Shown: positions 1 to 9,034, counted from the first letter of the stretch. The stretch: DNA of 64,000 nucleotides from an uncultured Candidatus Cenarchaeum sp. (GCA_958295735.1 OY282369.1:1720161-1784160); one strand, 5' to 3'. A program made the numbers and translations. Notes: generated from the letters alone by a model not told the origin.

Positions 1-14
1 GGGCGTGCGGCATC

Positions 15-860
15 GTGACCCGCTGCGGCTTCAGGGTGGCCCCGGACGCCGGATGCGTCGACAGGGGCATGGAGATGCGCATAGCGAACCGCATACTGGA
101 GAAGGCCGGCGGGAAGAAGACGCGCCGCTCCGGCGCCGGCCGCTCCGACGGCTTCAAGGGGGGGAAGGTGGTCAACGAGGTGCTGGACAAGCCGACCGTG
201 ATGAGGCTGTACGGGATGATCAACTCGCGCATCATATCGTACGTGAACGGGGCGGTCAGCGCCGGGAAGGAGTCGGTCCTGTTCTGGGCGGCCGGCGCGG
301 GCGGCAGGAGGGACGTGGCCCTCAAGATCTACCTGGTCAGCACGGCCAGCTTCAAGCGCCGCGCCCCGTACATAACCGGCGACCCGCGGTTCGGCAGGAT
401 CAAAAAGGGGACCAGGAACATGGTGAACCTGTGGGCCAAGAAGGAGTTCGCCAACCTCCGCCTGTGCTTCGGGCGCGGCCTCCCGGTGCCCGAGCCGATC
501 CACGTCTCCGGCAACGTGCTGGCCATGGAGTTCGTGGGCGAGGGCGGCGCCCCGTGCCCCACACTGCAGGAGTCGGCTGGCGAGTGCGGGGAGGCCGACT
601 ACAGGGAGGCCGTCTCCATAGCGGGCAGGCTGTACAGGGAGGCCAACCTCGTGCACGGGGACCTCTCGCCGTACAACATGTTCAAGGAGGCGGGGGGGCT
701 GAGGCTGTTCGACATGGGCTCCGCCGTGGATGCCAGGCACCCCAACGCCGGCCCGCTGCTCAAGAGGGACATCGCGAACATCACGAGGTTCTTCGAGAAG
801 AGGGGGGTGGCGGTCGACGATCCGGGCAGGGTGCTGGAGGGGGTGCTGGCGCCGCCGTGA
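15..860 (+). CDS. rio1: RIO1-family atypical serine/threonine kinase, possibly 5'-incomplete
   Basis: RIO kinases act in maturation of the small ribosomal subunit. Visible kinase features are the invariant Lys in VALKIYLVS, the family motif YITGDPRF, the catalytic loop HGDLSPYNM near residue 214, and the metal-binding stretch DMGSAV. The frame is open to the window edge, so the start may lie upstream; GTG at 15 and ATG at 69 (MEMRIANR) are both possible, the latter giving a more usual RIO1 N-terminus. The stop overlaps the start of the KH-domain gene, which is the classic archaeal rio1-KH pair and indicates translational coupling. Length (about 260-280 residues) is normal for archaeal RIO1. 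Confidence 0.93.
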   Translation: MTRCGFRVAPDAGCVDRGMEMRIANRILEKAGGKKTRRSGAGRSDGFKGGKVVNEVLDKPTVMRLYGMINSRIISYVNGAVSAGKESVLFWAAGAGGRRDVALKIYLVSTASFKRRAPYITGDPRFGRIKKGTRNMVNLWAKKEFANLRLCFGRGLPVPEPIHVSGNVLAMEFVGEGGAPCPTLQESAGECGEADYREAVSIAGRLYREANLVHGDLSPYNMFKEAGGLRLFDMGSAVDARHPNAGPLLKRDIANITRFFEKRGVAVDDPGRVLEGVLAPP

Positions 861-1429
861 TGTTCGAGAAGGTGGTCAGGATACCGGCCGACAGGGTGGC
901 CGTCCTCATAGGCAGGGGAGGGGCCACCAAGTACGCCATAGAGGAGGCGTGCGGGGTGTCCGTGGGCGTGGACGGCGGCGAGGTGCGGGTGTCGTCCTCC
1001 TCCGCCGGCGGAGGCGGGGACGAGTTCCTCCCCTTCAAGGCGGCCGAGATCGTCTCCGCCATAGGCCGCGGCTTTTCGCCCGGCAACGCCATGCTGCTGC
1101 TCGAGGGGGACAACGCCCTGAACGTGCTGGACCTGAGGGAGTTCGCCGGCAAGTCGCGCGCCCAGATGGAGCGGATAAAGGGTAGGATAATAGGAGAGGG
1201 CGGGAGGGCGAGGAGGAACATGGAAAGCCTCACGGGGACGCGCATATCCGTGTACGGCAGGACCGTGGCCGTCATCGGCAGCGCGGCGGGCCTCCGCCAG
1301 GCCGTCGGGGCCATATCGTCGCTCTCCAGCGGGAGCATGCACGGCGCCGTGTACGGCAGGCTGGAGTCGGCCCGGCGCCGCGAGAAGGCCGAGAGGATGC
1401 TTCTGTGGGAGGGCCGCGATGCCGCCTAG
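860..1429 (+). CDS. KH-domain RNA-binding protein (archaeal Dim2/Pno1-like)
   Basis: 189 residues with two KH modules, each marked by a GxxG loop: LIGRGGATKYAIEE near the N-terminus and RIIGEGGRARRNMESLTG in the second half. Pno1/Dim2 proteins bind the 3' end region of pre-16S rRNA and are functionally linked to Rio kinases, which matches the position directly behind rio1. ATG at 860 shares bases with the rio1 stop, and the 3' end overlaps the top6B start by 11 bp, so the three genes form a tight operon. Function is assigned from domain and context. Confidence 0.9.
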   Translation: MFEKVVRIPADRVAVLIGRGGATKYAIEEACGVSVGVDGGEVRVSSSSAGGGGDEFLPFKAAEIVSAIGRGFSPGNAMLLLEGDNALNVLDLREFAGKSRAQMERIKGRIIGEGGRARRNMESLTGTRISVYGRTVAVIGSAAGLRQAVGAISSLSSGSMHGAVYGRLESARRREKAERMLLWEGRDAA

Positions 1430-3518
1430 GGAAAAATTCAACCAGATATCGCCCAGCGAGTTCTTCTACCGGAACCGGGACCTGGCCGGGTTCAGCAACC
1501 CCACCCGCTCGCTGTACACGGCGGTCAGGGAGTTCGTCGAGAACGGCCTGGACGCCTGCGACCAGAGCGGGACGCCGCCCGACATACGCCTGTCCATAAG
1601 GGCCGTCGACAGGGACAGGCCCGACCCGCGGCCGTACGTGCTCACCGTGGCCGACAACGGCCCCGGCGTGGAGTCCTCGCAGATCCCCCTGGCCTTCGGG
1701 ACGGTCCTGTACGGATCCAAGTTCGGCCTGAAGCAGGCCAGGGGCATGTTCGGCCTCGGGGCCACCATGGCCATACTGTACGGCCAGATAACCACCAACA
1801 GGCCGGTGGTGGTGAAGAGCTCCACCGACGGCAAGTGGAGGGACGAGTACGAGCTGCTGCTGGACATACAGAAGAACAAGCCGGTAATACTGAAGCACAG
1901 GAGGGTCGAGGCGGCCAAGAGGGGCCTCTCGGTGAGCATCAGCCTGGAGGGCGACTATTCCAAGGCCGGCTCCAGGATCCGCGACTACGTGTACCAGACG
2001 TCCCTGATCACCCCGTACGCGTCCGTCACGTTCGACGACCCGAAGGGCGCGCGGTTCCAGTACAAGCGCATAGTGGCGTCGATGCCCGAGCCGCCCACCG
2101 TGATAAGGCCCCACCCGTACGGGGTCGACGTGGAGACCATACGCAGGATGACCGTCGAGAACGCGCGCGAGATGCCGAGGGCCGACGAGGCCCTGGCCAA
2201 GAAGGTGAACAAGGAGCTTGGCATCGGCGGCAAGAAGGGCGGGAGCCTCGGCGATGCCCTGGCCGGCGCCAAGAAGAAGTGGACCAAGCTCACCGGCCAG
2301 GCTAGGCTCATGGCCGCGCTCATGGCGCTGCTCGGGAGGGACATGGCGGGGCTGTCCCGCGTGCGCGTGGACGACATCGACGCGGCCAACCGGACGGTCA
2401 CGTACTGGGACTACGACGCGTCCGAGTCCAGGACGGTGGGAATGGGGCCCGACGCCGACCACTACAAGGCGCTCGCGGAGATAGCCGCCGGCGACACCCT
2501 GACCGCGTTCCTGACCAAGAGGTTCCAGCGCGTGGGCAAGTCGACCGCAGAAAAATTCGCGAAGTTCGCCGGGTTCAGGCCGGAGCACCGGCTGGGCACG
2601 ATGACCAACCAGGAGCTGGTGAAGCTGAGCGAGGCGCTGCAAAAATTCACGGACTTTTTTCCTCCCGATCCCAGCTGCCTGGCCCCGCTGGGCGCCGAGC
2701 CGCTCGAGAAGGGGATCCGCAAGTTCTTCGAGCCCGACTTTTCGTCCGTGGTGCAGCGCTCGGCCTCCGCGTACTCGGGGTTCCCGTTCGTGGTGGAGAT
2801 GGGCGTGGCGTACGGGGGCGGCATACAGACGCGGGGGGCCAAGGTGTACAGGTTCGCCAACAGGATCCCCCTGCTGTACGACGAGGGGAGCGACGTGGTG
2901 CTGAAGGTCTCCAACGACATAGACTGGAAGAGGTACAGCGTGGGGCCCGACCCGCCGCTGGTGATAGTCTCGCACATATGCTCCACCCGAATACCGTACA
3001 AGACGGTGGGCAAGGAGAACGTCGCGGACAGGCAGGAGATCGAGAAGGAGATCAGGCTGGCCCTGCAGTATCTCCTGAGGAAGCTGGCCTCGTACATGAA
3101 GAGGAAGGGCAGGGCCGAGGCCGCTAAGAAGAGGGCCAACCTGTACTCGAAATACGTCCCGCTCATAGCCCAGTTCTGCACGGAGCTGGCAGGCAAAAAA
3201 TCCGAGCCCGACTACGGGGCGATGCTGGCCGCGGAGCGCGAGGCCGAGGCGGCGACCGGCGGGGCGGCGGCGGCGGCGGCCAAGCCCGGCGGGGCGGCGG
3301 CGGCGGCGGCCAAGCCCGGCGGGGCGGCGGCGGCGGCGGCCAAGCCCGGCGGGGCGGCGGCGGCGGCGGCCAAGCCCGGCGGGGCGGCGGCGGCGGCGGC
3401 CAAGCCCGGCGGGGCGGCGGCGGCGGCGGCCAAGCCCGGCGGGGCGGCGGCGGCGGCGGCCAAGCCCGGCGGGGCGGCGGCGGCGGCGGCCAAGCCCGGC
3501 GCCCGGGGAGGCCGGTAG
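1419..3518 (+). CDS. top6B: DNA topoisomerase VI subunit B with Ala/Lys repeat tail
   Basis: ATPase subunit of the type IIB topoisomerase that relaxes and decatenates DNA with subunit A. The GHKL ATPase motifs are clear: N-box EFVENGLDAC (residues 38-47), DNGPG (79-83) and the glycine-rich lid GMFGLGA (109-115), followed by the H2TH and transducer regions. 699 residues is longer than the usual 530-680. The excess is a C-terminal tail of eight perfect 10-residue repeats GGAAAAAAKP (nt about 3258-3499), ending GARGGR. The tail is low-complexity and basic and may contact DNA (inference). The operon continues into a small ORF and subunit A. Confidence 0.97.
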   Translation: MPPREKFNQISPSEFFYRNRDLAGFSNPTRSLYTAVREFVENGLDACDQSGTPPDIRLSIRAVDRDRPDPRPYVLTVADNGPGVESSQIPLAFGTVLYGSKFGLKQARGMFGLGATMAILYGQITTNRPVVVKSSTDGKWRDEYELLLDIQKNKPVILKHRRVEAAKRGLSVSISLEGDYSKAGSRIRDYVYQTSLITPYASVTFDDPKGARFQYKRIVASMPEPPTVIRPHPYGVDVETIRRMTVENAREMPRADEALAKKVNKELGIGGKKGGSLGDALAGAKKKWTKLTGQARLMAALMALLGRDMAGLSRVRVDDIDAANRTVTYWDYDASESRTVGMGPDADHYKALAEIAAGDTLTAFLTKRFQRVGKSTAEKFAKFAGFRPEHRLGTMTNQELVKLSEALQKFTDFFPPDPSCLAPLGAEPLEKGIRKFFEPDFSSVVQRSASAYSGFPFVVEMGVAYGGGIQTRGAKVYRFANRIPLLYDEGSDVVLKVSNDIDWKRYSVGPDPPLVIVSHICSTRIPYKTVGKENVADRQEIEKEIRLALQYLLRKLASYMKRKGRAEAAKKRANLYSKYVPLIAQFCTELAGKKSEPDYGAMLAAEREAEAATGGAAAAAAKPGGAAAAAAKPGGAAAAAAKPGGAAAAAAKPGGAAAAAAKPGGAAAAAAKPGGAAAAAAKPGGAAAAAAKPGARGGR
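3258..3499 (+). repeat. 30-bp tandem repeat in top6B, eight copies, in frame
   Basis: Eight near-identical 30-bp units encode GGAAAAAAKP. The period is divisible by three, so copy-number change keeps the reading frame. The units are so similar that recent expansion is likely. Confidence 0.97.
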
Positions 3519-3519
3519 C

Positions 3520-3939
3520 ATGCTCGACATGATGCTCGACGAAGAGTTCGTGCTAGGCGCTACCGCGCTCGGCGCTGCCCTGTTCGGCACCAAAGCGGCA
3601 AAGGCGGACAAGCCGGGCCAAAAGCCCGCGCCTTCGGGCTCACGCGGCGCCCGGCCTGGCGCCGCTGCCGCCGAGCCCGCCGACGGCGGCCCGCACTATT
3701 GCCACTTCATCGCGCGGGCAGGCATCAACGCCCGCACGTGCGACTTTACCGCCAGGGACGACGGGGCCGCCCGGGAGGCGGCCTGCCGCCTCATGGCGGA
3801 ATGGGGCGCCGAACGCTACCCTGCGGCCGATCCGGGCGCCGCCGGCCCGCTGATCAACGGCGCCGCATGGCGCAGGCGCCCCCTGCGCAGCATGAAGCGC
3901 GTGCTGATCGTGGCCTGGCCGAAGGCGGAGGCGGCCTAA
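3520..3939 (+). CDS. Hypothetical protein between top6B and top6A
   Basis: 139 residues, function not recognised. It starts 1 bp after the top6B stop and its TAA overlaps the top6A ATG, so it is co-transcribed and probably translated. The first 65 residues contain a hydrophobic patch (LGATALGAALFG) and an A/K/P-rich stretch; the second half holds HYCHFIARAGINARTCDF, then an Arg-rich segment. Two Cys and two His in that motif could bind metal (inference). Codon use differs from its neighbours (more GCT, fewer AGG and ATA), so it may be a late insertion. The alternative is a fast-evolving lineage-specific gene. Confidence 0.65.
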   Translation: MLDMMLDEEFVLGATALGAALFGTKAAKADKPGQKPAPSGSRGARPGAAAAEPADGGPHYCHFIARAGINARTCDFTARDDGAAREAACRLMAEWGAERYPAADPGAAGPLINGAAWRRRPLRSMKRVLIVAWPKAEAA

Positions 3940-5048
3940 TGGCCCGAAAGAGGCGCAAGGCGGCGGAGCGCGTCAGCGCCAAGGACAGGCAGAAGATTCT
4001 GCTCGGCCTGCTGAAGGAGCACGGCGCCAGGATATACGAGGAGCTGGACGGGGGGAAGTTCCCGAAGGTCTCCATACCCAGCAGGTCCGTGCGCAACATA
4101 GTGTACGACGAGCGCGTCAGGCAGTACGTGCTGGGCGAGAGCGCCGCCGTGCGCAGCTCGAAGAACACCTCGCAGCTCCGCTCGTTCACCCAGCTGATGT
4201 GGCTGGCGTTCTTCGCCAACAGGCTCACGAAGGAGAAAAAGTCGTCCACCCTCAGGGACGTGTACTATTCGTCGCAGGCGTTCGCGGTCGACTTTGACGA
4301 CCAGTCCGAGTCGGACAACATCATAGTGGACCTGGAGGCAGTCCTCGCCAAGCCCAGGGAGGACTTCCACGTGTTCCCCGAGGAGCGGAGCAGCGTGTTC
4401 GGCGACCTGGACATAGAGTACACGGTGCCCGGCTACGAGGGGAAGAAGATGAACCTGTCCAACCACCCCGACGGGTACGCCATCGGCCCCAGCCTCACCA
4501 CCGCCGACCTCGTGGGGACGGGGGCCGAGATAGTGATAGCCGTGGAGAAGGGCGGCCTGTTCACGCGGTTCGTTGAGGAGCAGGTGGACAAGAAGTTCAA
4601 GTCCATAATAGTGGACACGGGAGGGCAGGCGCCCCGCTCCACCAGGACGCTCCTGAGGAGGCTCCACGACGAGCTGGGCCTGCCCGTGATAATACTGACT
4701 GACGGCGACGTGTACGGCGAGCACATAGCGATGGTCATAAAGTCCGGCTCGGCCAACGCGGCCCACCTCCGGGAGCTCACGGTGCCCGACGCCAAGTGGG
4801 TTGGGGTGTGGGCCACCGACATAGAGGAGTACAAGCTGCCCACCATACCCATGACCGAGTCGGACATCAAGCGGTGCCACGACCTGAAGAAGGATCCGCG
4901 GTACAAGAAGGGCGTGTGGCGCAGGGAGCTGGACGTGTTCCTGAGGATCAAGCGCAAGGCCGAGCTGGAGGCGTTCTCAAAGTACGGCCTGACCAACATA
5001 ACCGACAAGTACCTGCCGCGGAAGCTCGAGGTCGCCAAGAGCATGTGA
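3939..5048 (+). CDS. top6A: DNA topoisomerase VI subunit A (Spo11-like)
   Basis: Catalytic DNA-cleaving subunit, 369 residues, normal length. The active-site tyrosine lies in STLRDVYYSS (Y109/Y110). The TOPRIM fold shows the conserved Glu in IAVEKGG (E203) and the acidic motif LTDGDVYG (D255, D257); the usual DGDPYG Pro is replaced by Val. Start is the ATG overlapping the preceding TAA. Partner gene top6B is upstream in the same operon. Confidence 0.97.
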   Translation: MARKRRKAAERVSAKDRQKILLGLLKEHGARIYEELDGGKFPKVSIPSRSVRNIVYDERVRQYVLGESAAVRSSKNTSQLRSFTQLMWLAFFANRLTKEKKSSTLRDVYYSSQAFAVDFDDQSESDNIIVDLEAVLAKPREDFHVFPEERSSVFGDLDIEYTVPGYEGKKMNLSNHPDGYAIGPSLTTADLVGTGAEIVIAVEKGGLFTRFVEEQVDKKFKSIIVDTGGQAPRSTRTLLRRLHDELGLPVIILTDGDVYGEHIAMVIKSGSANAAHLRELTVPDAKWVGVWATDIEEYKLPTIPMTESDIKRCHDLKKDPRYKKGVWRRELDVFLRIKRKAELEAFSKYGLTNITDKYLPRKLEVAKSM

Positions 5049-5067
5049 TGGCGGCCGGCCGGCTGGG

Positions 5068-5252
5068 CGGAAGGAAGAGGAGCGCCGCCCGCGCATCCGG
5101 CGACGCTGTTCTGACCGTGACGGAAGGAAGAGGAGCGCCGCCCGCGCATCCGGCGACGCTGTTCTGACCGTGACGGAAGGAAGAGGAGCGCCGCCCGCGC
5201 ATCCGGCGACGCTGTTCTGACCGTGACGGAAGGAAGAGGAGCGCCGCCCGCC
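5068..5252. repeat. 53-bp tandem repeat, about 3.4 copies
   Basis: Units begin at 5068, 5121, 5174 and 5227 (last one partial) and are essentially identical. The array lies 20 bp downstream of top6A in a non-coding spacer. The 53-bp period is not a multiple of three, and each unit contains stop codons, so it is not a coding repeat. Confidence 0.95.
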
Positions 5253-5317
5253 GCCGCGGCATCAGGATGCCGAGTAGTTGCGTTTTACCGCTTCCGATTA
5301 TTTGGGGACGGCGCCCG

Positions 5318-5779
5318 CTACTGCCCGCGTATGCGGAGGGTCAGGACGCCGTTGCGGTACTTGAAGTCGTTTATCTGCATGTCAGCGGATCCCTCGATGT
5401 CGACGTCTTTTGAAAACCCGCCCCCACCCCTGATGTACAGCACCCCGTCTATGAGCCTCACCATTATGCGGTCCTCGGGTCCCGGGACCTCGGCCACGAA
5501 GATGTACTCCGACTCCCCCTTCATGAGATCGTACACCCAGTTCTTCGTCTCCTTTTCGCGCGCGACGTACTGCGGCTTGTAGTCGGTCGCCAGCTTCCTG
5601 AGCACCCTCACCCAGTAGAGCATGGTCACTGCTGCGCCCCCGACCAGGATGAAGCTGACGAACCCCTCGCCGGAGCTGCTCGACATCACGTAGACTGCCC
5701 CCAGGAACAGTATGACTGCCACCGGTATGACGAAGTTGAGCGACTGCTCCGTGGAGTACGTCCCCTTGTAGCTTGCCAC
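5318..5779 (-). CDS. Membrane-anchored Hsp20/alpha-crystallin-like protein
   Basis: 153 residues. Two hydrophobic helices (about 14-33 and 38-57) form a hairpin anchor, followed by a linker and a C-terminal beta-rich domain (91-153). That domain has the alpha-crystallin pattern: EYIFVAEVPG, IMVRLIDGVLYIRG and a closing GVLTLRIRG strand. Soluble small heat-shock proteins lack such an anchor, so this would place a holdase-like domain at the cytoplasmic membrane (inference). GTG at 5779 is about 25 bp below the TATA-like TTTATATTT at 5798-5808, fitting a leaderless mRNA. Confidence 0.7.
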   Translation of the reverse strand: MASYKGTYSTEQSLNFVIPVAVILFLGAVYVMSSSSGEGFVSFILVGGAAVTMLYWVRVLRKLATDYKPQYVAREKETKNWVYDLMKGESEYIFVAEVPGPEDRIMVRLIDGVLYIRGGGGFSKDVDIEGSADMQINDFKYRNGVLTLRIRGQ

Positions 5780-5970
5780 GGCAAAGATCCCGCTCTGCCA
5801 AATATAAAGGATCGACGGGCGGCGCTCCCGATCTCGCCCCCTGCCGCGCGCCAGCCTACGGCCGCCCGGGCGCCCCGCGGGCGCGCCGGCCCCGGAGGGG
5901 AGGCGCGGGCGGATGCCCGGAGGCTCCCGCCGACTTGGTTTTTATTGCCGCCGGCGCCGTGCGCGCAACG

Positions 5971-6204
5971 TTGGGCGCCGGAGGAGGCGGGGGCGCGGGA
6001 CTTTCGACAAGGACTGAGCTGCTGCGGGGGACGGCCGTCGCGCTGATAGTGCTGGCGCCGTCGCTCTCCGCATTTGCCATAAGCTGGAGAATCTTGGACG
6101 ACGTCATACTGGCGTCCATAGTCGGGGTGGTGGTGCACATAGCCGCGATGGCGCTGGCCGTCAAGGTGGCCCGGAGGCTGTTCGTCAGGCCTAGGAGCAG
6201 GTAG
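5971..6204 (+). CDS. Small two-helix membrane protein, unknown function
   Basis: About 77 residues from TTG 5971, chosen because TTTTTATT at 5939-5946 lies about 27 bp upstream; the frame is open further 5' but in GC-rich spacer. Two predicted transmembrane helices, GTAVALIVLAPSLSAFAI and ILASIVGVVVHIAAMALAV, are followed by a short basic tail. Function not recognised. Confidence 0.55.
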   Translation: MGAGGGGGAGLSTRTELLRGTAVALIVLAPSLSAFAISWRILDDVILASIVGVVVHIAAMALAVKVARRLFVRPRSR

Positions 6205-6378
6205 GCGCGGGGGCGGGATCCGCGCCGGGCGCATGTCCGCGGGGTGGGCGCGGGGCGCCGCCGGGCCTGCTTGGCGATGCCGGGCCTCGCCCGGGCCGGG
6301 ATCGCGCGCCGCGGGCCCCCGCTAGCGGCTTCGGCGGCCGGCGCCGCCCGGCCGTAGCGCGCGCCTGCGCGGCTCCGC

Positions 6379-6465
6379 CGCCCGGGCGCGCAACCGCGCA
6401 ACGGCCCCCTTCCCCGCCCGGGCGCGCAACCGCGCAACGGCCCCCTTCCCCGCCCGGGCGCGCGC
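6379..6465. repeat. 36-bp direct repeat, 2.4 copies
   Basis: Units start at 6379, 6415 and 6451 (partial), each carrying CGCCCGGGCGCGCAACCGCG and a C-rich end. The array is in the spacer immediately upstream of the TATA-like TTTTTAGG that serves the next gene. Confidence 0.9.
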
Positions 6466-6505
6466 CGGGGGAACCGTTTTTAGGCCGGCGCGGCGGGCGC
6501 GGCCC

Positions 6506-6859
6506 GTGGACGGGGGCGAGGCGGAGCGCATCCTGGTGTCGGAGATCGGGCTTTCCCGCACGCAGGCCAGGGTCTTCCTGTTCGTCACCGCGGAGGGCAT
6601 GCAGACGCCGGGCCGGGCGGCCGCGGGACTGGGAATCCCCGAGGCCGAGGCGCGGCGGGCCGCCGAGTCGCTGGTAGCCGCGGGGTCCTTCATAGAGATG
6701 CCCGGCGGCCGGTTCGAGGCGACGCACCCGCGGTTCGCCGCGGTCAACATGTACAGGAGGGCGTGCGAGCGGTCGGGCGCGAAGTTCGGGCGCAACGACG
6801 CGGTCGACGCGGTGGGCGCCTCGCTGGAGGGCGCGTACGACTCTGCAAGGACTAAATAG
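6506..6859 (+). CDS. TrmB-like winged-helix transcriptional regulator
   Basis: 117 residues. The N-terminal half follows the TrmB pattern: GLSRTQARVFLFVTAEG, a recognition-helix region ending in ESLVAAGSFIEMPGGRFEATHP. It lacks the C-terminal sugar-binding domain of long TrmB proteins, so the effector, if any, is unknown. GTG 6506 lies about 27 bp below TTTTTAGG (6476-6483). Confidence 0.7.
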   Translation: MDGGEAERILVSEIGLSRTQARVFLFVTAEGMQTPGRAAAGLGIPEAEARRAAESLVAAGSFIEMPGGRFEATHPRFAAVNMYRRACERSGAKFGRNDAVDAVGASLEGAYDSARTK

Positions 6860-6880
6860 GCCGGGGCGCGGCCGCGCGCG

Positions 6881-7288
6881 TTGAGCCCGGATCCCGAGTC
6901 GTGCGCGCACCAGCCGGTGTACCTCGGGGTAGTCAACGTGAACGTGCAGGAGAGGACAATAGGCTCCGTCGACGTGTGGCACTGCGGGGCGTGCAAGAAG
7001 CAGTTCTGCGAGGAAAAGCAGCTCGGGATAGAGGCGATCGCCGAGCAGGTGGGCATGCCGAGGATAGGCCCGGACGAGAGGTGGGCGGTCGTCGTGTGCA
7101 GGCTGCAGAAGGGCAGGGACAGGTGGAGGCTGGTCAGGATGAAGGAGGGCGCGCCGGTGGGCCACGAGTGCGTCGGCGAGAAGGCGGTCTCGCTGCCCGC
7201 CAGGGGCTTCGCGGTGGACGAGGGCGAGGGGGGAGTGCACTGGAGCTTCCTGGTGGACGACCACGTTAACGAGGCCGTCGAGATATGA
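6881..7288 (+). CDS. Conserved-looking hypothetical protein with metal-binding Cys
   Basis: 135 residues, not recognised. A short knuckle VWHCGACKKQFC plus an earlier CAHQ and a later CRL and GHEC suggest Zn or other metal binding. TTG 6881 is the start because TAAATAGG (6853-6860) precedes it by about 25 bp. Its stop overlaps the ATG of the next gene, so the two are an operon. No transmembrane segment. Confidence 0.6.
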   Translation: MSPDPESCAHQPVYLGVVNVNVQERTIGSVDVWHCGACKKQFCEEKQLGIEAIAEQVGMPRIGPDERWAVVVCRLQKGRDRWRLVRMKEGAPVGHECVGEKAVSLPARGFAVDEGEGGVHWSFLVDDHVNEAVEI

Positions 7289-7578
7289 CGCGGCCGGACG
7301 TCAAAGTGCACGTGAGCAGCGTCCGAGGCAGCCAGATGGCCGCAAAGGTGGGCGGGAAGTTCGAGGTGGGCGGCCACGAGTTCAGGTTCACCGCCATAGC
7401 CTTCGGGCGCATAGGCGGGCAGAACGTCGGGGCCAAGCTGTCCGCGGAGACGGAGAGGCGGCTGGCGGCCCTCGGGCACGATCCCGACGAGGTGGTCATG
7501 GAGCTGCAGGCCCGTCTGGTGCGCGGCGAGATCACCGTGCCGGAGGGCCTGAAAAAGGAGTCGTTCGCGGACGGCTAG
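7285..7578 (+). CDS. Hypothetical protein, partner of upstream Cys-rich gene
   Basis: 97 residues, not recognised; mixed alpha/beta, no membrane segment. It overlaps the preceding gene by 4 bp (ATGA). A 35-bp piece of its 3' end (7516-7550) recurs at 48346-48380 with a single mismatch, evidence that a paralogue or duplicate has decayed elsewhere in this genome. Confidence 0.6.
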   Translation: MTRPDVKVHVSSVRGSQMAAKVGGKFEVGGHEFRFTAIAFGRIGGQNVGAKLSAETERRLAALGHDPDEVVMELQARLVRGEITVPEGLKKESFADG

Positions 7579-7593
7579 CCGCCCGAGGGGGGC

Positions 7594-8406
7594 CTAGAGC
7601 TTCGCCTCGGAGAGCGCGGCCTCGCACGCGCACCCGCGCTCCGCAGGGATCCGGCCAACCAGCGACGCCAGCAGCCCGCGGGTCCGCTCCGCGTTGCGCG
7701 AGAGCGTCTGCACCACGTCCTTCGCGGTGACCGGCCGCTCGGCCCACACGTCGTAGTCGGTGACCGTGGCCACCGAGGCGTAGCAGATCTGCGCCTCCCT
7801 GGCGAGCTGGCACTCCGGGACGAGCGTCATCCCTATCACGTCGGCCCCCGTGGAGCGGAAGAACCGCGACTCGGCCTTGGTGGAGAACCTCGGCCCCTCT
7901 ATGCAGACGTACGTGCAGTCGGGATGCACGTCCAGGCCCATCCTTCCCGCCTCCTCGGCCACCGCCGCGCGGAGCTGGGGGCAGAACGGGTCGGCCACGG
8001 ATATGTGCACCACGGAGCCCTCCTCCGAGAACGATCCCTTTCGGGACCTCGTGAAGTCCAGGAACTGCGAGGGGACCGCAAAGTGCCCAGGCGCCGCCTC
8101 CTCCCTGAGGCTGCCGACGGCCGAGGGGGCGATTATCCGGCTCACGCCCAGCTTTTTGAGCGCCCACACGTTGGCCCGGAAGTTGATCATGTGGGGGGGT
8201 ATGGAGTGCCCGCGGCCGTGCCTGGGCATGAACGCGACCCGCCTGCCCGACATGACGCCCACGGTCACGGAGTCGGAGGGGCTCCCGTACGGGGTCTCCA
8301 CGGCTACCTCGCGGGCATCCTCGAGCGCCCCGGGATCGTACATGCCGGTGCCGCCGAATATACCGATCTCGGCGGCCGGCTCCCCGCCCCCTCCCGCGCC
8401 CGACAA
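7594..8406 (-). CDS. mtnP: S-methyl-5'-thioadenosine phosphorylase (or MTI phosphorylase)
   Basis: Phosphorolyses methylthioadenosine, the by-product of polyamine synthesis, to adenine and methylthioribose-1-phosphate. Family hallmarks: [11 protein letters not shown] at the N-terminus, [28 protein letters not shown], and the purine-site region [17 protein letters not shown] 8406 gives 270 residues, the usual size, and is the only start placed just before IGIFGG. It follows apt by 5 bp, so adenine released here can be salvaged by APRT. A methylthioinosine-specific variant cannot be excluded by eye. Confidence 0.92.
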   Translation of the reverse strand: MSGAGGGGEPAAEIGIFGGTGMYDPGALEDAREVAVETPYGSPSDSVTVGVMSGRRVAFMPRHGRGHSIPPHMINFRANVWALKKLGVSRIIAPSAVGSLREEAAPGHFAVPSQFLDFTRSRKGSFSEEGSVVHISVADPFCPQLRAAVAEEAGRMGLDVHPDCTYVCIEGPRFSTKAESRFFRSTGADVIGMTLVPECQLAREAQICYASVATVTDYDVWAERPVTAKDVVQTLSRNAERTRGLLASLVGRIPAERGCACEAALSEAKL

Positions 8407-8411
8407 GGCGC

Positions 8412-8924
8412 CTAGTACCTCACCAGCGACAGGCGCTTGTACTGCGACACCCGGTCGGCGCCCCCCAGGTTGGTGAGCTCGACCATGAACGCAAAGCCGG
8501 CCACGGTCCCGCCCAGCCTCTCGACGAGCTTGGCGGCGGCCTTGGCCGTGCCCCCCGTGGCCAGGAGATCGTCGCATATGAGGACGCGCTCCCCCGCCTT
8601 GACCGCCCCCACCTGCACCTCCATGACGTCCTTGCCGTACTCCACGTCGTACGATGCCCTGCGCGTCTTTCCGGGCAGCTTTCCCGCCTTGCGCAGCATG
8701 ATCATGCCCTTGCCGCACCTGACCGCCAGCGCCGCGGCGACGAGGAAGCCGCGCGACTCGATCCCGGCCAGGACGTCGTAGCCCCGCGCGTGGAAGTGCC
8801 TCTGGAACTCGTCCAGCGCGAGGGACATGGCCTGCGGATCCCGGAGCAGGGGGCCGACGTCCCGGAACACGACGCCCCTTTTCGGAAAGTTCAGGTGCTT
8901 GTTTATCCTGTCCTTAAGATCCAA
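8412..8924 (-). CDS. apt: Adenine phosphoribosyltransferase
   Basis: Converts adenine plus PRPP to AMP. 170 residues with [29 protein letters not shown] and the PRPP-binding motif [20 protein letters not shown] 8924 is chosen because AAATAAA on the plus strand (8954-8960, TATA on the coding strand) lies about 30 bp upstream and because the protein then begins with the conserved [13 protein letters not shown]. Operon with mtnP. Confidence 0.92.
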   Translation of the reverse strand: MDLKDRINKHLNFPKRGVVFRDVGPLLRDPQAMSLALDEFQRHFHARGYDVLAGIESRGFLVAAALAVRCGKGMIMLRKAGKLPGKTRRASYDVEYGKDVMEVQVGAVKAGERVLICDDLLATGGTAKAAAKLVERLGGTVAGFAFMVELTNLGGADRVSQYKRLSLVRY

Positions 8925-9034
8925 CGCAGCCGCCGCTGCATGCGGCGCGCGGTAAATAAACGGTAGCTTTGGCCGCGCCGGGAAACCCGCGCCCGGCGGG
9001 CGCCCGCGCGCGGCGGGGCCGGGCCCGCGCCGCG

